Shown here one piece after another: positions 11,261 through 25,345 of a DNA stretch of 64,000 nucleotides. Made by a program: the position numbers and the translations under genes. Position 1 is the stretch's first letter. Every line of letters begins with the position of its first letter. The notes under the pieces were generated by a model. That model was not told the origin of the DNA, made no database searches, and saw only the letters and a program-made list of their open reading frames with translations. The DNA comes from Larimichthys crocea (lineage: Eukaryota > Chordata > Actinopteri > Sciaenidae): contig NC_040018.1 in the NCBI RefSeq assembly GCF_000972845.2, forward strand, positions 10,079,157 through 10,143,156. Direction: 5' to 3'.

Positions 11261-13439
11261 AGACGCTGGCCTCAAATGACCCATTTTATTTGGCTCCACT
11301 TTGCAGGTGCTGCAATGCTTTTGTATGTCACGTCAACGGGAACAAAACCAGACCAGCTGCACATGCAAAAGAAAGGTGTACATTTATAAGCTAATAGGGT
11401 AAAGGCGATACTTCCTCCAGTGTCAGTTAGTGACAGGAACTACTGTTTCGCTGAATCATTGTACTATCAAGGGACAAAAATAATAGCGTCCTATTCATGA
11501 AATTGCCTTACAACTCAAATGAAAGTGACCAACTTTGAATTGGCTTCCTCCTCATCTTGCCCTTTTAGACAGCCCTGAGGGGGAGGAGAGGGAGGGAGGG
11601 GGGGCTGGGTAGTTGCACTTCTTGTGAAAGGAAGCCGGCTGCAGCCACAGCAGGGGAGGAGGATGCTCCCGCTCTTCCTCTCTGTTCCCTGCAGCTGATT
11701 GATGCTGGCAGCCTTTTAGTTTACCGGCACAGTGCATGGCTCAGCTCTGTCGCTGGGAGCTGTACCAATCTCCGGTCTGCTGCTGGGAGTCGAGAGCAGC
11801 TCAGCTGAGACTGGCGACATTTACTCCCTCCCTCTACCCCTCTAACAAAAACTACACAGAGCCGACAGGGAGCGAGAGAGGGAGACTGTGTTGTGGTCAG
11901 AGACACATATTTTGAGGCCTTGAAAGAGACAGACGACACGGCCACTGGAGAATTACAGACTTTAATCTGTCTGTCTGCAGCTATACCGTGTCCAACTTTT
12001 GGCTGATGGCCGAAACAATTATTAGAATTGAAAAAGAATTATACTTCCATTGTTTTACATGAAGTAATAGTAGCTCTTAACTACCTCTTGCATGTGGCTG
12101 GTTGCGAAAACACAAACTCTCATTTAATAAAAGTCAGTTACAGTTTCTCGGTAGCTCAAGACTGCAGTTGTATTCTTCCACGAATGTTTATTGCACTGGT
12201 GTGACCACACTTTGTCATATTTAGTGCACAGTTGCAGGCAGCTCTAATGCTTCTGCAAGTAGTGTTACATGAGTCAAGTCCTTTAAATAAGAACAGGCTT
12301 TATCGCCTGAGGGCTTTGTGCGATCCTGTCATGATTAAAATTGAGCTCATCGGCCTTGTGGTTTTTGTTATTGCTTTCTTTTTGCCATGCTCTGTGCCTC
12401 AGCAAACATGCTGGTAAAAGAGCAAAAGGTTGTTGTTGCTTTCATTTCCTGCATCTTACCTTTTCTCCAACACGATGATTGAGGCTCATGCTGTACTTGG
12501 ACACAAACACACTCACACACACATACAAAACCTACAATAAAACATTAACTCAAGAATGCACTAACCTGGTAATGTATCACTTATTTTAACCAAAGAGGAA
12601 ATGAAGACAAATAAGGCTGTATTTCGTGACAATGAGAGCACTGTTGGATTATCAAACCGAAGACAGAATAAAAGATAAAAGATATCTGCATCAAATTGCT
12701 GTGCCACAATACTAGAGTGTGGCCGGGCTTTCAAATGATCGATTGCGGTTTTAAACAGTGCTTCAGTGACTCTGCCAGACGGCTGCTTCGGGGAAAGATT
12801 TGTGAAAGAGGATGTTTGTTTTCTTGAGAAAATGAGTTTGGAGAAATAACAGAAATGCTCTCTAATACAACACTCACTATGATTAGACACAATTACTCAC
12901 AAGGACCTTTTTTTTATTTTTTTTTATTTGACACAATCCTGAGAACTGTTAATGATTCAACAAATGCACAGTCCCTAAATGGTTTTACTGCTTGGTAACA
13001 CAAACACTCAACTGGGCTGATTATATGTTCAGGTGGTTAGCAAACACTAACAGTCAGAGTCTGCAGTGATTTAAGTTTGTGATGGTCTGTTGCAATGTGT
13101 GTACTTTCTATTAGCAGTTAATGGCTGCAAAACTCCTCAGGGTTTATTCAAACACTGACGCGTTTGCTCTAATGATACCAAGATACCTGAGAAAATGAAA
13201 GAGCTCGGAACAAGCGGGTGAGTGGACCTTGATTTGAGATAGTTTTGTCAACGTCAAAGTCAAGAATGAAATGTCAAGTTCAAATATGAAGTAAACATGG
13301 AAAATATAGTCCTAAAGGTGCTTAGAGCGAAGGAAGGTCTCCATATTTCGATGACAACTGAGCACATTCAACAGGCTAACGTGGGCCGTGAGATACGATG
13401 TAAAGATCCAGGACAAGTGACCTAGTCGACCTTTTTTCT

Positions 13440-13625
13440 TTTTTGAAGCACCCAGGCTTTTTTCAGCTCACCTCAGCTCCATCAACAATCCACGTCTTTG
13501 CCCATTTTTGGATTAACAGGCTGGCGGCAGAGGCAGGACTGCCAAGACAGCAGCAGCCAAGGCCCACCACACTCTGAGCTTTAACAATAGCTCTTCAGAA
13601 ACCTGTGGATGTGGTCAGAACCGAC
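13440..13625 (+). repeat. diverged second copy of the 10.3-kb dispersed repeat
   Basis: The segment around ccaccacactctgagctt followed by caatagctcttcagaaacc parallels 10775-10815. It is directly joined to the MITE family A fragment on its right. Confidence 0.35.
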
Positions 13626-13782
13626 AAACTAAACACTGGATCCAGCCTTTATTATTCTTACCATGCTCCGAGGCCACCGTAGTTTTTTCATCATGCTGGG
13701 AAAGGAAAGGTTGAGTCAAGGGGGAAGCAATCAGCAACTGCACTGCTAGATGCCACTAAATCCTGCATACTGGTCCTTTAAA
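13626..13782 (-). mobile_element. MITE family A, copy 2 (one end only)
   Basis: The right end reads ctaaatcctgcatactggtcctttaaa, in which the reverse complement of the family start is clear. Further left are gcaatcagcaactgcactgctagatgcc and ccgtagttttttcatcatgc, matching other copies inverted. The left part is missing, replaced by another repeat. Confidence 0.55.
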
Positions 13783-14219
13783 GAAGAGTGATACCAGTCT
13801 CATGTCCGTATATTTTGTGTTTAAATATTCCTGAATAGTCTTTAACAGTCTTTAATGGTCTTCTCTGCCTTTCTGCATATTACAGAGCTGCAGCAGATCC
13901 ACCAGAGTAGCTTCACGTGGCAAATGGAAAGTTCCATTCTGCAAAACATCTTAAGCAGAAAACAGCCTTTTTTTTCTGTAAAAGCAGCAAAATCCTGGAA
14001 CTTGTTACCTAATCACTTCAAATTCGCCACAAAACGTCACCACTCTGCAGGGTGCTGCCACGTCCTGGTTAATTCTTCCATTGGATAGCTGTTTTCAGTT
14101 TGTCTATGTATACTTTATCTGTCCCTATTTAAATAAACCGTACATAAACAAAGAATATGAAATTCCAGCTCTCAGCTCCCTCTTAACTAATGAAATCATT
14201 CACAGTGTATATTTCTAAT

Positions 14220-14448
14220 TTCTTTAAGCTGCACAAAAACTGAAGTTGTGGTTTTATTTATGCAATCGATGAGTTGGTAGGTTGTTACCTTCAGACAGAG
14301 ACAGGCTAACAGTTTCCCTTTGTTTCCAGTCTGTGTGCTAAGCTAAGCTAAGCTGTTGCTGGCTGTAGCTTTAAATTTAATAGACACATGTGAAAGTGAT
14401 GATAATCTTTTCTTGTCAAGTTTATTTCCCCAAATGGTGATCTATTAT
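14220..14448 (-). repeat. dispersed teleost repeat (family also at 19419-19510)
   Basis: Contains the fish-typical phrase ctaagctaagctaagctg with gctggctgtagctt and ends in tttatttccccaaatgg. Inverted, this resembles ggaatagttccacagtttggg at 19425. It directly abuts MITE A copy 3. Confidence 0.45.
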
Positions 14449-14960
14449 TTAAAGGACAAGTGTGCAGGAATAATTGGCATCTGGTGGTATAGTTGTGGAT
14501 TGCAACCTCCTCAATTCACCCTCATGTTCCAGGTGCAAAGGAGAAGCTGGTGGCTGTGAAAGTTTTTTTTTTTTAGTTTTAGTCAATGGGGCAGCTCATC
14601 TAGTAGAGTGTGCACCTCATGTACCAATCCTGATTCCTTACTGCAGCGGCTGGGGCTCAATTCCAACCTGTGGTGCTTTTGCTGCATGTCAACCTCCTTC
14701 TCTCTCCTCACCTCCTGTCTGTCTTCAGCTGCACTATCAAAAAAAAATGTTGGAACAGCACCAAAAAAACAAAACAGAAAACACATTACAACAACAACAT
14801 TAAAAGGATCCACTGTGTCTGCAAAAGGCTCATTCTAACTTATAAACTTCTATTTTCTGGTGATTATAGACTAATGAAAACATAGTTATACATATTATGT
14901 TACATTGCTGCCATATTCTGTAAATAAAAGCCCCCTCAATCTGACACAATGGACCTTTAA
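14449..14960 (+). mobile_element. MITE family A, copy 3, interrupted by a SINE
   Basis: The left end TTAAAGGACAAGTGTGCAGG (14449) and right end cacaatggacctttaa (ending 14960) are imperfect inverted repeats. Inner family landmarks (ggcatctggtggtatagttgtgg, ggtgattatagactaatgaaaacat) flank a tRNA-derived SINE at 14588-14750. The SINE therefore inserted into an older MITE. Confidence 0.65.
14588..14800 (+). mobile_element. tRNA-derived SINE with A-rich tail
   Basis: The head gggcagctcatctagtagag resembles an RNA polymerase III A box, and ggggctcaattcca about 50 bases later resembles a B box. The body continues with gctgcatgtcaacctccttc and ends in an A-rich tail from about 14738. It is a mobile element, not a tRNA gene, because no cloverleaf can be formed. 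Confidence 0.65.
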
Positions 14961-17640
14961 AGAATACTTACACAGTTTTTTTTCTTTAGGCGATGGATGC
15001 CTTTGTGGTCGAGACAGCCTTTACCACACTAACCTTCATGAATAAAATATATCCACTCTGTAAATGAAGACAGCTTTGTGTTTCATGTTGAGTGAAATCC
15101 TTGTTTAATTAATAAAGACTTATTGTTGTTTTAAGCAGATTGAAGGTGATTTAAGGATTGCGAAATGTTCCGCAGCCGGCTCGCTGCTTCTTTATTACAG
15201 TATAACTTTTACTGTGGCTATTGTACTAATGTTTGTAAGGTGATTATAAGAGAGCAGAGGCAAACCGATTCACCTATAGTTTCCCCGTCATGTGGAAAAA
15301 CCATAGCTTCACTTCTTTGACTTTTATGAGGCTTTCAGCCCTTTTGTTATTGTTAAATCTGCAGGCAGAATATTGAGTTATTTCTCAAAAGGGCTAATTT
15401 TTCATTCTTATGCTTCGCAACTAAGCTTAAGTACTTGAGAAATCCTGCAGTACTCAGTATTGATAAATACAAATGGAACAGCCGCTGCTGTCATTACACG
15501 ACTTGAAGGAGCTCGACAGTATATGGGACGTTTCAGATAACATGGAAAAGACGGGAGAATGTTCTTGAGGGCTCCCACATTTTATTTGCCGCTCTCACAC
15601 TTGATTCCAAACAATGAGAAACACAGCTTAGTTTAATTATTCATGTGTTGTTCTCTCTGCAAACAGTGTGATGTGTCTATATAGGAAGTGCTAGAGATGG
15701 AATAAATAAAAATTAAGCTGTATTACATGCAGGTCGCACTGAGCTCCAAGCAGAGACTGTGAGAGAAAGTGTGAAAGATTTAGCACACAGGGGCTGATAT
15801 GAAGAAAGCCAACACGTCCGTGTTATCTCCAACTCTGCAAATTGGCTAATTTGGCTCTCTTTATCTGTCTCCCTCCTGCGCTCAGTGTGTTCATTTATAT
15901 GTGTGTATGTATATGTGTGTGTGTGTGCACACACATTTTCAGTATTTGGCTGCGTTGGTGTAAAAAAAAAAAAAAAAAAAAAAAGTATACATCGAGTGAA
16001 ACATGTTTTGAAGATGTTTTATCACCAAGTAGACACACATACACAAACACACACACACACACTACAAGGCCTGTATTAGAATTAACTGCTTGGCAAAGAG
16101 ACTTGTCGTCTCAGAGGAACCAAAAAAGGAAATTTAATGACATGTTTTATGTGTTTTTTGACCAAAATTTCTCCTATCAAATCATACCATGTAATAGAGC
16201 ATGTTGTTTTCTCATTATAATACAAGGCAAAAAAAGCCCTACGATGAGGAGCAGTGTGTCTGATTTTGTCAAGGGCAACGAGTGCTATGTCCTGTTTCTG
16301 GAGATCACACTAAAGGAAGAGTTGCGGTCGATCCTTCCTTTTTCCTGTCCAGATGGCAGCATCAGCTGACAGCAGATACGAGGTCTCTTGTGCAGACATG
16401 TCTATCTTTGAAGCTCTTATGAGGCTGCTTGGTAGCAGAAGTGTGTGTGGGTGGTTGGGTTGTCAGAGGTCTGGTGTGTGCGCGTGTTTCTGTCCATGTT
16501 TGTTTGTGTAATATCTTCATATGACTTTGCATTTATAGAGTTTGGAAACAAATCTCCTTTAATAAATTTTACAGCTTTAGTGCTTCTGGACATCTGACAA
16601 AAAAATTGATTCATTTTGCTTTTTACACATTTGTATTCAAGTACACTCCAACACAGCCCACACAAAGCCGTTTTCTGTGTTAGCCTTAGTCCTGGGATAG
16701 TTTGGATTTGTGCCCCAGGATCCCACAAGGGAACAGACATTTGATTACTGTACTTGTCAGCCAAAGAGGACCCCCTCCTTTTCCTCCTCCATTCTCCTTA
16801 CCATCCTGCACTGGGGAGATAACAGAGCTCTTCTGTGTTACGGAGAAGGACATGGCTATGTTCAGCCAGATCTGCAACCAAGTTTTTGGCTACGATTTGT
16901 TGGCATTTATCTTCATTTTAGCTTGACCTGGACATAAAACATCCCCCTGAGGTAAAAGGAGAAGTAATTTAGCTGAAATGGTTGAAGGAAAATCAGTGAT
17001 GCAACATAACTTACTTAGAAATGAGACCCAAAGCATTCAATATGTAGAAATCAGCAAATTCACAATGGTGTTTTGAATGAAAACAACTTTTATCTGTCTA
17101 TTTTAGTGCCTGTGTATTTTTAAGTAGCATGACTGATGTGATCTTTTACTATGCAACACATGATTTGAAGGCACATTATCACTGAAAGCAGTTAAATTCA
17201 TGCTGCAGTCCTACTGCTAAATGCATCATCTCTCTCTTCTTGATACAGTGACCTCTAATAAATGTCACGTTTAATCTTAAAACCAATATAATGTGACTTC
17301 ATTCAGGTCGAATTCTCATCAAACCCATTTGGTGGCAAATACAGTCTACTGAGGTCATTGTGTATTCAGGAAGAGCGGGTGGATTTTATCTCTACGTGTC
17401 CATATTTGTGTCCGACTGCATGAAGTCAATCCGCTGACTATAACAACGGACATGTGCAAATATTTTTTTCTTTGAAAGAGCCTCGATTAGAAGGTTTAAA
17501 TTTCTCTGTATGGCAAAGAGAAATCACAGAGAGACCTGAGGAGATGCGTCCGTGCTGTGCGAAGAAAGCATCGGTGTAACTGAAAAAGACATAAACAAAA
17601 AGAAGAGTTTTCACGGTGAATTCAAAGGGGACGATGAGTC
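14961..17640. other. intergenic DNA between the repeat cluster and kctd12
   Basis: Non-coding as far as I can see. It holds a (TG)n run with a following A-tract at 15912-15984, a (CA)n run near 16045-16062 and a polymorphic-looking poly-A. The 175-aa open frame at 15842-16369 runs through these microsatellites and has no protein-like composition. Confidence 0.5.
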
Positions 17641-17662
17641 GGATAGTGTTACAGTGTCACAC

Positions 17663-17668
17663 TTTATT
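17663..17668 (-). promoter_or_regulatory. kctd12: kctd12 polyadenylation signal
   Basis: tttatt on the plus strand reads AATAAA on the minus strand, about 670 bases after the kctd12 stop. The interval 17669-18334 is then the 3' UTR. It includes a 24-base A tract (plus strand) at 18254-18277. Confidence 0.4.
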
Positions 17669-18334
17669 TGCTGTAGGTTTATATATATCGAAAGAGAAAA
17701 ACAATGACACACAACAATGTAGCACTGTGGTAAAAAAAAAAAAAAACAACGTGTAATCTTCTTCTAAAGCAGTGATGCTGCATGTGAGTGGGTAGATATA
17801 ATCCAATAAAAAGCATCATATCAAAGACGCAACATTAATGTTCATCAAACAGAGCGAACGTCAGACTATTTAATGTCCTAGTTAACGTGATCAGAACATG
17901 AAAAGCCTTTCTATAATAACGTGACAATGCGAGCACAGTTCAGTAAGGATCAAAAGAGAAACAGCTCCCTAACATTTCTGCCACCAGGAACCATTCATCA
18001 CTTCACTTCAGAACAGAACAGTCTTTGTTGAAAGCCATAAAGGTTATGAGGCATAAAAACAACCCAGCTAAAAGAGCCTGTGACACATCAGAGGATTGGT
18101 TTTTGGACTTTCCCCTCACTGACCAAGCTTGAAGTGAGTCCTCCTCTTTTTAGAAACAAAGAAAAAAGTTAAACTATGTGCTGATCCCAGAGTCCCCCAC
18201 CACCCACACCCCACAATCAGAGAAACCAACACACAAAGCAGACACAGCTGCTAAAAAAAAAAAAAAAAAAAAAAAAAGTTTGGGATGTTAATTCTTGTGA
18301 GAACTTATTCTAACTGTTGATGGTGTTGAAAGTT

Positions 18335-19186
<852 letters not shown>

Positions 19187-19418
19187 CTAACAAAGACGGA
19201 TAGTTGGAGAGTCTCCTCACTGTACAGAAATGTTTGTATTGGTTTGTCTGTGTGGGAGGAGAAGGGACAGGACGGCCAAGTGAGACATTAACTGTTCACT
19301 GGGAAGCTCTGACAAAAACATGATGCTGCCTTCAGGGGCTCCCTGTAAGCGTCAACTTCCTATTTTAGCACAGCTTTAGTAAACATGTGTGCAGCATTAT
19401 GATATCCAGACTACTGTT

Positions 19419-19510
19419 CTTAAAGGAATAGTTCCACAGTTTGGGAAATATGTTTAATCTTATTTTCCAAGCGTTAAATGAGAAGATAGACAGCACTCAT
19501 GAAGTAGTGT
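19419..19510 (+). repeat. dispersed teleost repeat fragment
   Basis: Starts with aaaggaatagttccacagtttggga and continues with agatgagaag-type sequence (aatgagaagatagacagcactcatg). The same family, inverted, is seen at 14220-14448. Confidence 0.45.
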
Positions 19511-22013
19511 TCATAAGTGTAGTGGTGTAGTAGTTTGTCACAAAGAGTAACAACATTTGCCATCCACAGCTGACTAATTCATTTTTAAAATTTCAACCTC
19601 AGGATTAAATAACCAAGATTAATTATAATATGAAAAATACAAAACATTATTTTGTACTTTTAAACTTCCAGTTTCCGCTACTTCATATACTTGGATACAT
19701 TTCACAAACTTAACCTTATAGATATAGAAGTTTACACATTTACATGCAAAACATGTGCACAGCTTATAAAATATAATAATATAAAAATATAAGATAATAT
19801 ATAATCAGTAATATATCACACTATTATTCTGCTGCCTTGTGAGTACTTGTGCTGCTAGTACTTGTATACTCTGGGTTTTTACTTGTGTATTCAACAAAAG
19901 CAGAGGAAACACTTATGTAATGAAGTCTGTACGTGTTACAAAATTTGCTATGTTCCTCAATTAAGTAGTCTGCAATCACTTAACTAATTTTTCACAGCGA
20001 GTGGTGAAGATTTGGCAACACTGTATAGCTTTTTGTAATGGATAGTGAAGGTTTTATTGCCTGCCATAATGCCTTTACGACTGCTCATTGACATCTTGTG
20101 TTGACGCCTGTAACATAGTGTTTGTATATTACAGTAAGAAAGGACAAGATGTAATATGTTTTCATATGGGCTACACTTATTCCACGTGGCTGCAGAATCT
20201 ATGATATAGTATGGTATGTACAGATGATATTAATACACCTTTATCAGAAGCAGACAGGCTGTTATTATTATGAAGACAAAGTTATCATGGGAACCATAAC
20301 AATTCTCCATTCATTATGTTTACATAAAACACCGGGATGTTCAAACATATTACATAACCTGTCACAAAGTAAGCGGTGTGATTTTAAACAGTTGGAATAC
20401 TTAAGGTCAGTCAAACATTTAATGTGAAGCTCAAAGTTAATTCTTGATCAGTAGTTTCACCTTCAGTGCCGTGTTTGTTCTGTAGCTTTCAGTCCTTATC
20501 AGCCTCCACTAAAAGTCTTGCATTTATTTTAGGAACCAAGCAGTTAAGCTGCATGCCAAAGTTCAGGAGGGCGTTGTTATTTTTCATTTCTGCCGTGGAA
20601 TGTTTTTTTTGTTTTGTTCTGGGCCCCCTCTAGGAACCAAACTCATCTTCAGGCCTCCCACGTTCAGGCCCCAACACTGCACGCGAGGTAAAGCTGCACT
20701 GTGTTTGACAGGAAGTTGAAAACATCACCTTGGATCAGAATCAGTCTTGTTTCCAGGATGAAATGCAAGAACCCCCAGTTGTCCCGTACAACTTCAAGCA
20801 AAGACCAACAACGACCAGAGACACACTTTGTGTACAACACAAATACCCCAGACACTGCACTGCACTGAAAATAGAATAAGTTCAGGGCACATGATTTATC
20901 AAAAGCTACTGTCAGGGTAAGATAAAGCCAGTCTGATTGATACATCTCCAAAATCCATTGGAAGGAGGCAGCACCTTTCCTCAAACCCACAAAAGTCTTA
21001 ACACAGAATCGATTTCAGCTTAAGACCAAAGACTTCTTTGATCCAGTCTTGAAATGCAGTGTACTGTATTCATATTTTAGTCCACACACCAGTATTTCTG
21101 CCAAGCAGGACCACTGACATTATCACTCATAATCTGAGTGAGATGTAATTGGTGTGTTATCGCAGATGCTGAGTTCTGCTTGATGCATAAAAAGCATCAG
21201 CTATTTGTAAGAGGGAATGCTGATTAAGATCCATCTAGAAAACAATGCTTGTTATGGTATCGCTTGGAAACAAATGAGATTTTAGAGATACAGCTGCAGC
21301 CTGCAGAAATGATATAGCAAGTGAAAAACAATCAGAATTCTTTTGCAGTAAAATTGCTGTTCAAACAGTTGTACAATAAATATGATGATGAAATATAGTA
21401 TGGAGATTTAGAGCAACGTTAATTCAAAGATACGGCGCAAATATTGTGCAGCAGTATAAATGCTGATTGAGATTTTGAGAAAGTAAAATGCATATGAAAC
21501 ATGTAACTATTCAGTACAAATCCTGGAATAATGCAAGTTTAAGATGCAGCTCGGCAAAATCAAATACACACAGAGGAAATATGTAAATTGGACGATGAGT
21601 TAATTAAACCACCACCTCCATTATATCAGACATTATAATGATTATAATGATTCTTGGTTATAAAATCGTGTCCAACTTTTGCAACTCAAAGCACATAAAC
21701 TTGCATACTTGGTCTTGTTTCACATGTTTCAGCTTCTTTGCTCCTACTGGAGAAAATCTTTGGATGATAGTGACATCTAGTGGTCAATAAATGGGGCTGC
21801 AGGTTGTTATTTGTTACTGTGATAGAAACATTTACTCTAGTACTAAACCACATCCTGTCCAGCTTTTTTATGATCCACCTTTAGGTTAACTGGTCCTCAT
21901 TTGTAAGTTATAAAATAAATTGTTTTAAGTGAATTAACCATGCACACAATCTCTAAAACATCAGAAAAAACAGCTGAACAAAAATGAATTCTAAAGCTCT
22001 TCTGTGTAACAGT

Positions 22014-22064
22014 TTCTCTTCTTCTTCTTCTTCTTCTTCTTCTTCTTCTTCTTCTTCTTCTTCT
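22014..22064 (+). repeat. (TTC)n / (GAA)n microsatellite
   Basis: About 17 uninterrupted TTC units. The strand asymmetry makes it a homopurine-homopyrimidine tract able to form triplex DNA. An open frame with a run of arginines on the minus strand is an artefact of this repeat. Confidence 0.9.
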
Positions 22065-23176
22065 TTTTACCCCACTATATAAAACAAGAGCAGTGTGTTG
22101 GTTTATCTGGTTTGTTTTCATATTTATAACACTGAAAAAGCCGTCTGTCACAAACACTGGTCACTAACGTTGTTATAATAAAGTCCATGATTGAGTCTCC
22201 GTCTCTGTCTTTTCCTAAAATGTCGTCCTCTGTCCGGTCTCGACTTCATTACTGTGCCATCACTGTTAAATGTTACAATTTTCTCACAGTCTGGCAGACG
22301 ATAATTGGATAAAAGAAGTTGTAACTTTCAGCTTTCCAGCCATTTCAGTGTGAAGGATAAGAGAGAGGGCAGCTCATTAACTGAGCACACGGTTTCCTCT
22401 CTGAGATCCATCAGTTCATCTATTTATTGGTTGAGATCATACATCACGTTGTGTTGATGGAGCAGACATCATAGACTGTATGTTGATGTAACACTTTGAT
22501 ATTTGATACCCATTAATGTCTTTCGGAGAGTAGTTTGGAGATGTTTTTAGTGTCATGATAGAATTTTGTTCACCTGAAAACATGTTTTGGTGTGTGTCTT
22601 CTGCAGTGGAGGAAGAAATACCAGCAGAACAATGAGAACATACTCTATTACAAGTAGTAATTCTTTTTTAACGTTATACTGTACACTGTTAGTTCAATGT
22701 TTTCTAGTTAAGTAGCTGGGTTCCTGCAACATGAATCTAAACAGTTGTGGGAAGAGTTTACTTTTTTGGGATATATTGAATAATTTGACCTCTGTAGGCC
22801 TCTAACCATTAAACTATCTGAGATGTTTGGAGGGGAAATATCTCCTAGGTGGAATTGCTAACAGTTTATAGATGTCTAAAATCATTTTTTCATTTGTGAG
22901 GAGTCAAGAGGCTAAAATGTTGGAAACAACTGGTTGAATCTGTACACATATAAACTGATCACACACGCAACAAAAATGTATGTCTTTGGAGTCGAACTAA
23001 AGTTCTGAAGTTAAACTATCTCCAAGCTCAGTGGAGGAGGTTTAGTTGCAGAGAAGAAAACAATGCAAAAAAAACTTTATATTTATGAAATTTACAACAC
23101 AAGTTGTCTTTTTAGAAGCAACATTTCTTGCGCAGAAACTCAAATACAAATGTGCAACCATGTTTTCAGTCCACCT

Positions 23177-23194
23177 GGCGCCACCTAGTGGTCA
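23177..23194 (-). promoter_or_regulatory. candidate CTCF site between kctd12 and slc5a7
   Basis: On the minus strand this reads TGACCACTAGGTGGCGCC, matching CCASYAGRKGGCRS at all 14 core positions. It points away from the site at 50662. Confidence 0.4.
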
Positions 23195-24378
23195 GAAGAT
23201 AAACAGGTTTATATACAGAAAATTATTGCACTTTTACTCCTTGTGCGTTTGTACATATTTTTATGGATGTGCTATATTACATCATTATATCAATCATGCA
23301 ACTTCCTGCTTGTGACAATAAGGCCATTTCCTGATGTGACACATGGCCAAACACTGTCATTCTGTAGTGTACTGGAGCGTGACCTCCACAGCACTCTCTC
23401 CAGCACCCGGCTCATCATCCATGTGCTGTCTCCCCTCACTTGCCCTCAACCAGCTCCTCTCCAGTGATCCTCTCTCTGCTCCTGCTCCTGCCTGACACAC
23501 AGACAGAGACGAGAGGCAGAAACCTTCTCCTTCTCTCTGTCAACACAGAAACACTCATCCTAACTATAGTATAGCTCTGGTACGGTCTCTGCAAGGCTTC
23601 TGATTTCAGTCAGGACACTTGTATTTTAGTTTTTAGTTTAGTTTGGTGATGTGACTGTGCTTGTGTGATGCAAGACTGTCCCTGAGTTCACAAACACATG
23701 TTCAAATAAATATTGCTAAAACAGAAGGAGGGCCGGAAGATAGAGAAAAGCTCAGTGACTGCATGTTGACTGAATGAGGGCCCAATGTTTATATGGACCA
23801 TATGTGTGATTGAAGAAAGTATAGTGGCTAGAAAATGAGTGCCTGCTTCAATTTCCAAGATTTATTTGCCCCGTGCTCTTTAAAATTGCAAAAAAGTACA
23901 AAACATAATAAACTCAATTTAAAAAAACAGTTTATAAAGTCACAGTTAGAGTCCATTAAAGTACATTAAAACACATCTTATCACCAGGCTGTACTGCTGT
24001 GCTGCTCTAACCAGAAGTGTGCACAATCATACCTGTAAACATGCCCAGCTGTGATGTCACGGGGACCCGGAGTACACTTGTACATCACAGCAACAAGGTG
24101 AGAAGTTAAATGTACATAAGTAAAAACTAGTTTTTCAGGAGCTTTAACTCTTTAAAACTGCTATATTGTATTGTTTTGGCCACCTGAGAGCAGCAGAAAC
24201 AAGCTGTAAGCACAACACTGACATATCACCTCACTGAATAAAGTCATCATGGCCAACTTAAACATTAACATTCATTTGGAGTTTTGTTTATTAAATTCAC
24301 TTTAAGTCTTCGGTTCTGTTGCTTTTCTTTGGTCACAGCTACTGTAGTTGCAAACTGTGGGAACAATAGAGTTTTTAT

Positions 24379-24690
24379 TTAAAGGACTAGTGTGTAGGAT
24401 TCAGTGGTATCTAGCGGTGTAGTTGCTGATTGTGACCCGTTTGTTTCACCCTCTCCTATAGCATGAAGAAGAAACTACGATGAGTGGAAAACACAATAGG
24501 TCCCATACATAGTCAGAGTTTAGTTTGTCTGTTGTAGGCTACTGTAGGAACATGGCAGGCACCTGTAGATATAAAAGGCTCATTTTAACACAACCATTCT
24601 TATTTTGAGATTATACACTGTGAAACATAATTATGTAAAATATGTCAGAATTTTCTGCCATATTCTGTATGCTAACATTAAACCTGATAC
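24379..24690 (+). mobile_element. MITE family A, copy 4
   Basis: Starts with TTAAAGGACTAGTGTGTAGG and continues with ttcagtggtatctagcggtgtagttgctg, agaaactacgatgagtgg, gtagatataaaaggctcat and gattatacactg. The right inverted repeat has decayed. Confidence 0.6.
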
Positions 24691-25097
24691 AACAACTACG
24701 CCAATTTCACACTGCACGTGTAAATAATACAAATAATTAAGCTGCCTCAGCTTCAGTTGTCTTGTACATGCTGGCTCACCGGGACATTTGAGAAGAGCAG
24801 AGCCGCTGTTAACATAATTAGTAACACCTATGCTGTAAGTCAAAATGTCTGCTGTGGAAAAGACTTATTTGAAGCCAACTGTTGGGACTGAGAGCCCTGT
24901 AATTAGCCTTCATTTTATGAAGACGCTTCTTATATAACACACACACAGACATGTGTGTGTCTGTGTGTGTGTCTTTTGTACAATTGTGGTGCAGCTCCTC
25001 ATGAATCAGACCACTGTGGGCCAGACATTTTACTTCCGTATTGTGGTACAACTGCAAATTCATCCCTCCCATCCCTCATAAAGAATGAGAACTTGTG

Positions 25098-25132
<35 letters not shown>

Positions 25133-25182
25133 TACAGTATGTGTGTCTTTAGTTTTATTCATGCTTTATGTGACTGGACTAG

Positions 25183-25222
<40 letters not shown>

Positions 25223-25307
25223 CGTGTGTTCTCGTCACCTTCTCTCAGGGTTACGTCTGCACCCTTGTGCTCCTCAATCAGCTCTAATGGATCCTCTGGC
25301 TTAGACT

Positions 25308-25343
<36 letters not shown>
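25098..25343. repeat. cluster of (TG)n and inverted (CA)n microsatellites
   Basis: (TG)n at 25098-25125 and 25185-25220, then (CA)n at 25310-25343. The last two are inverted relative to each other with about 89 bases between them. Open frames across the cluster encode only Val-Cys runs and are not genes. Confidence 0.9.

Positions 25344-25345
<2 letters not shown>

Noticed and set aside
15842..16369. 175-aa plus-strand frame
   Set aside because: Runs through TG/CA microsatellites and a poly-A (poly-Lys); low-complexity composition.
21765..21800. Possible sixth MITE family A copy (agtgacatctagtggtc)
   Set aside because: Only a 17-base similarity without ends or further family landmarks.
21897..22157. 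86-aa frame with a long arginine run, minus strand
   Set aside because: Produced entirely by the (TTC)n microsatellite.
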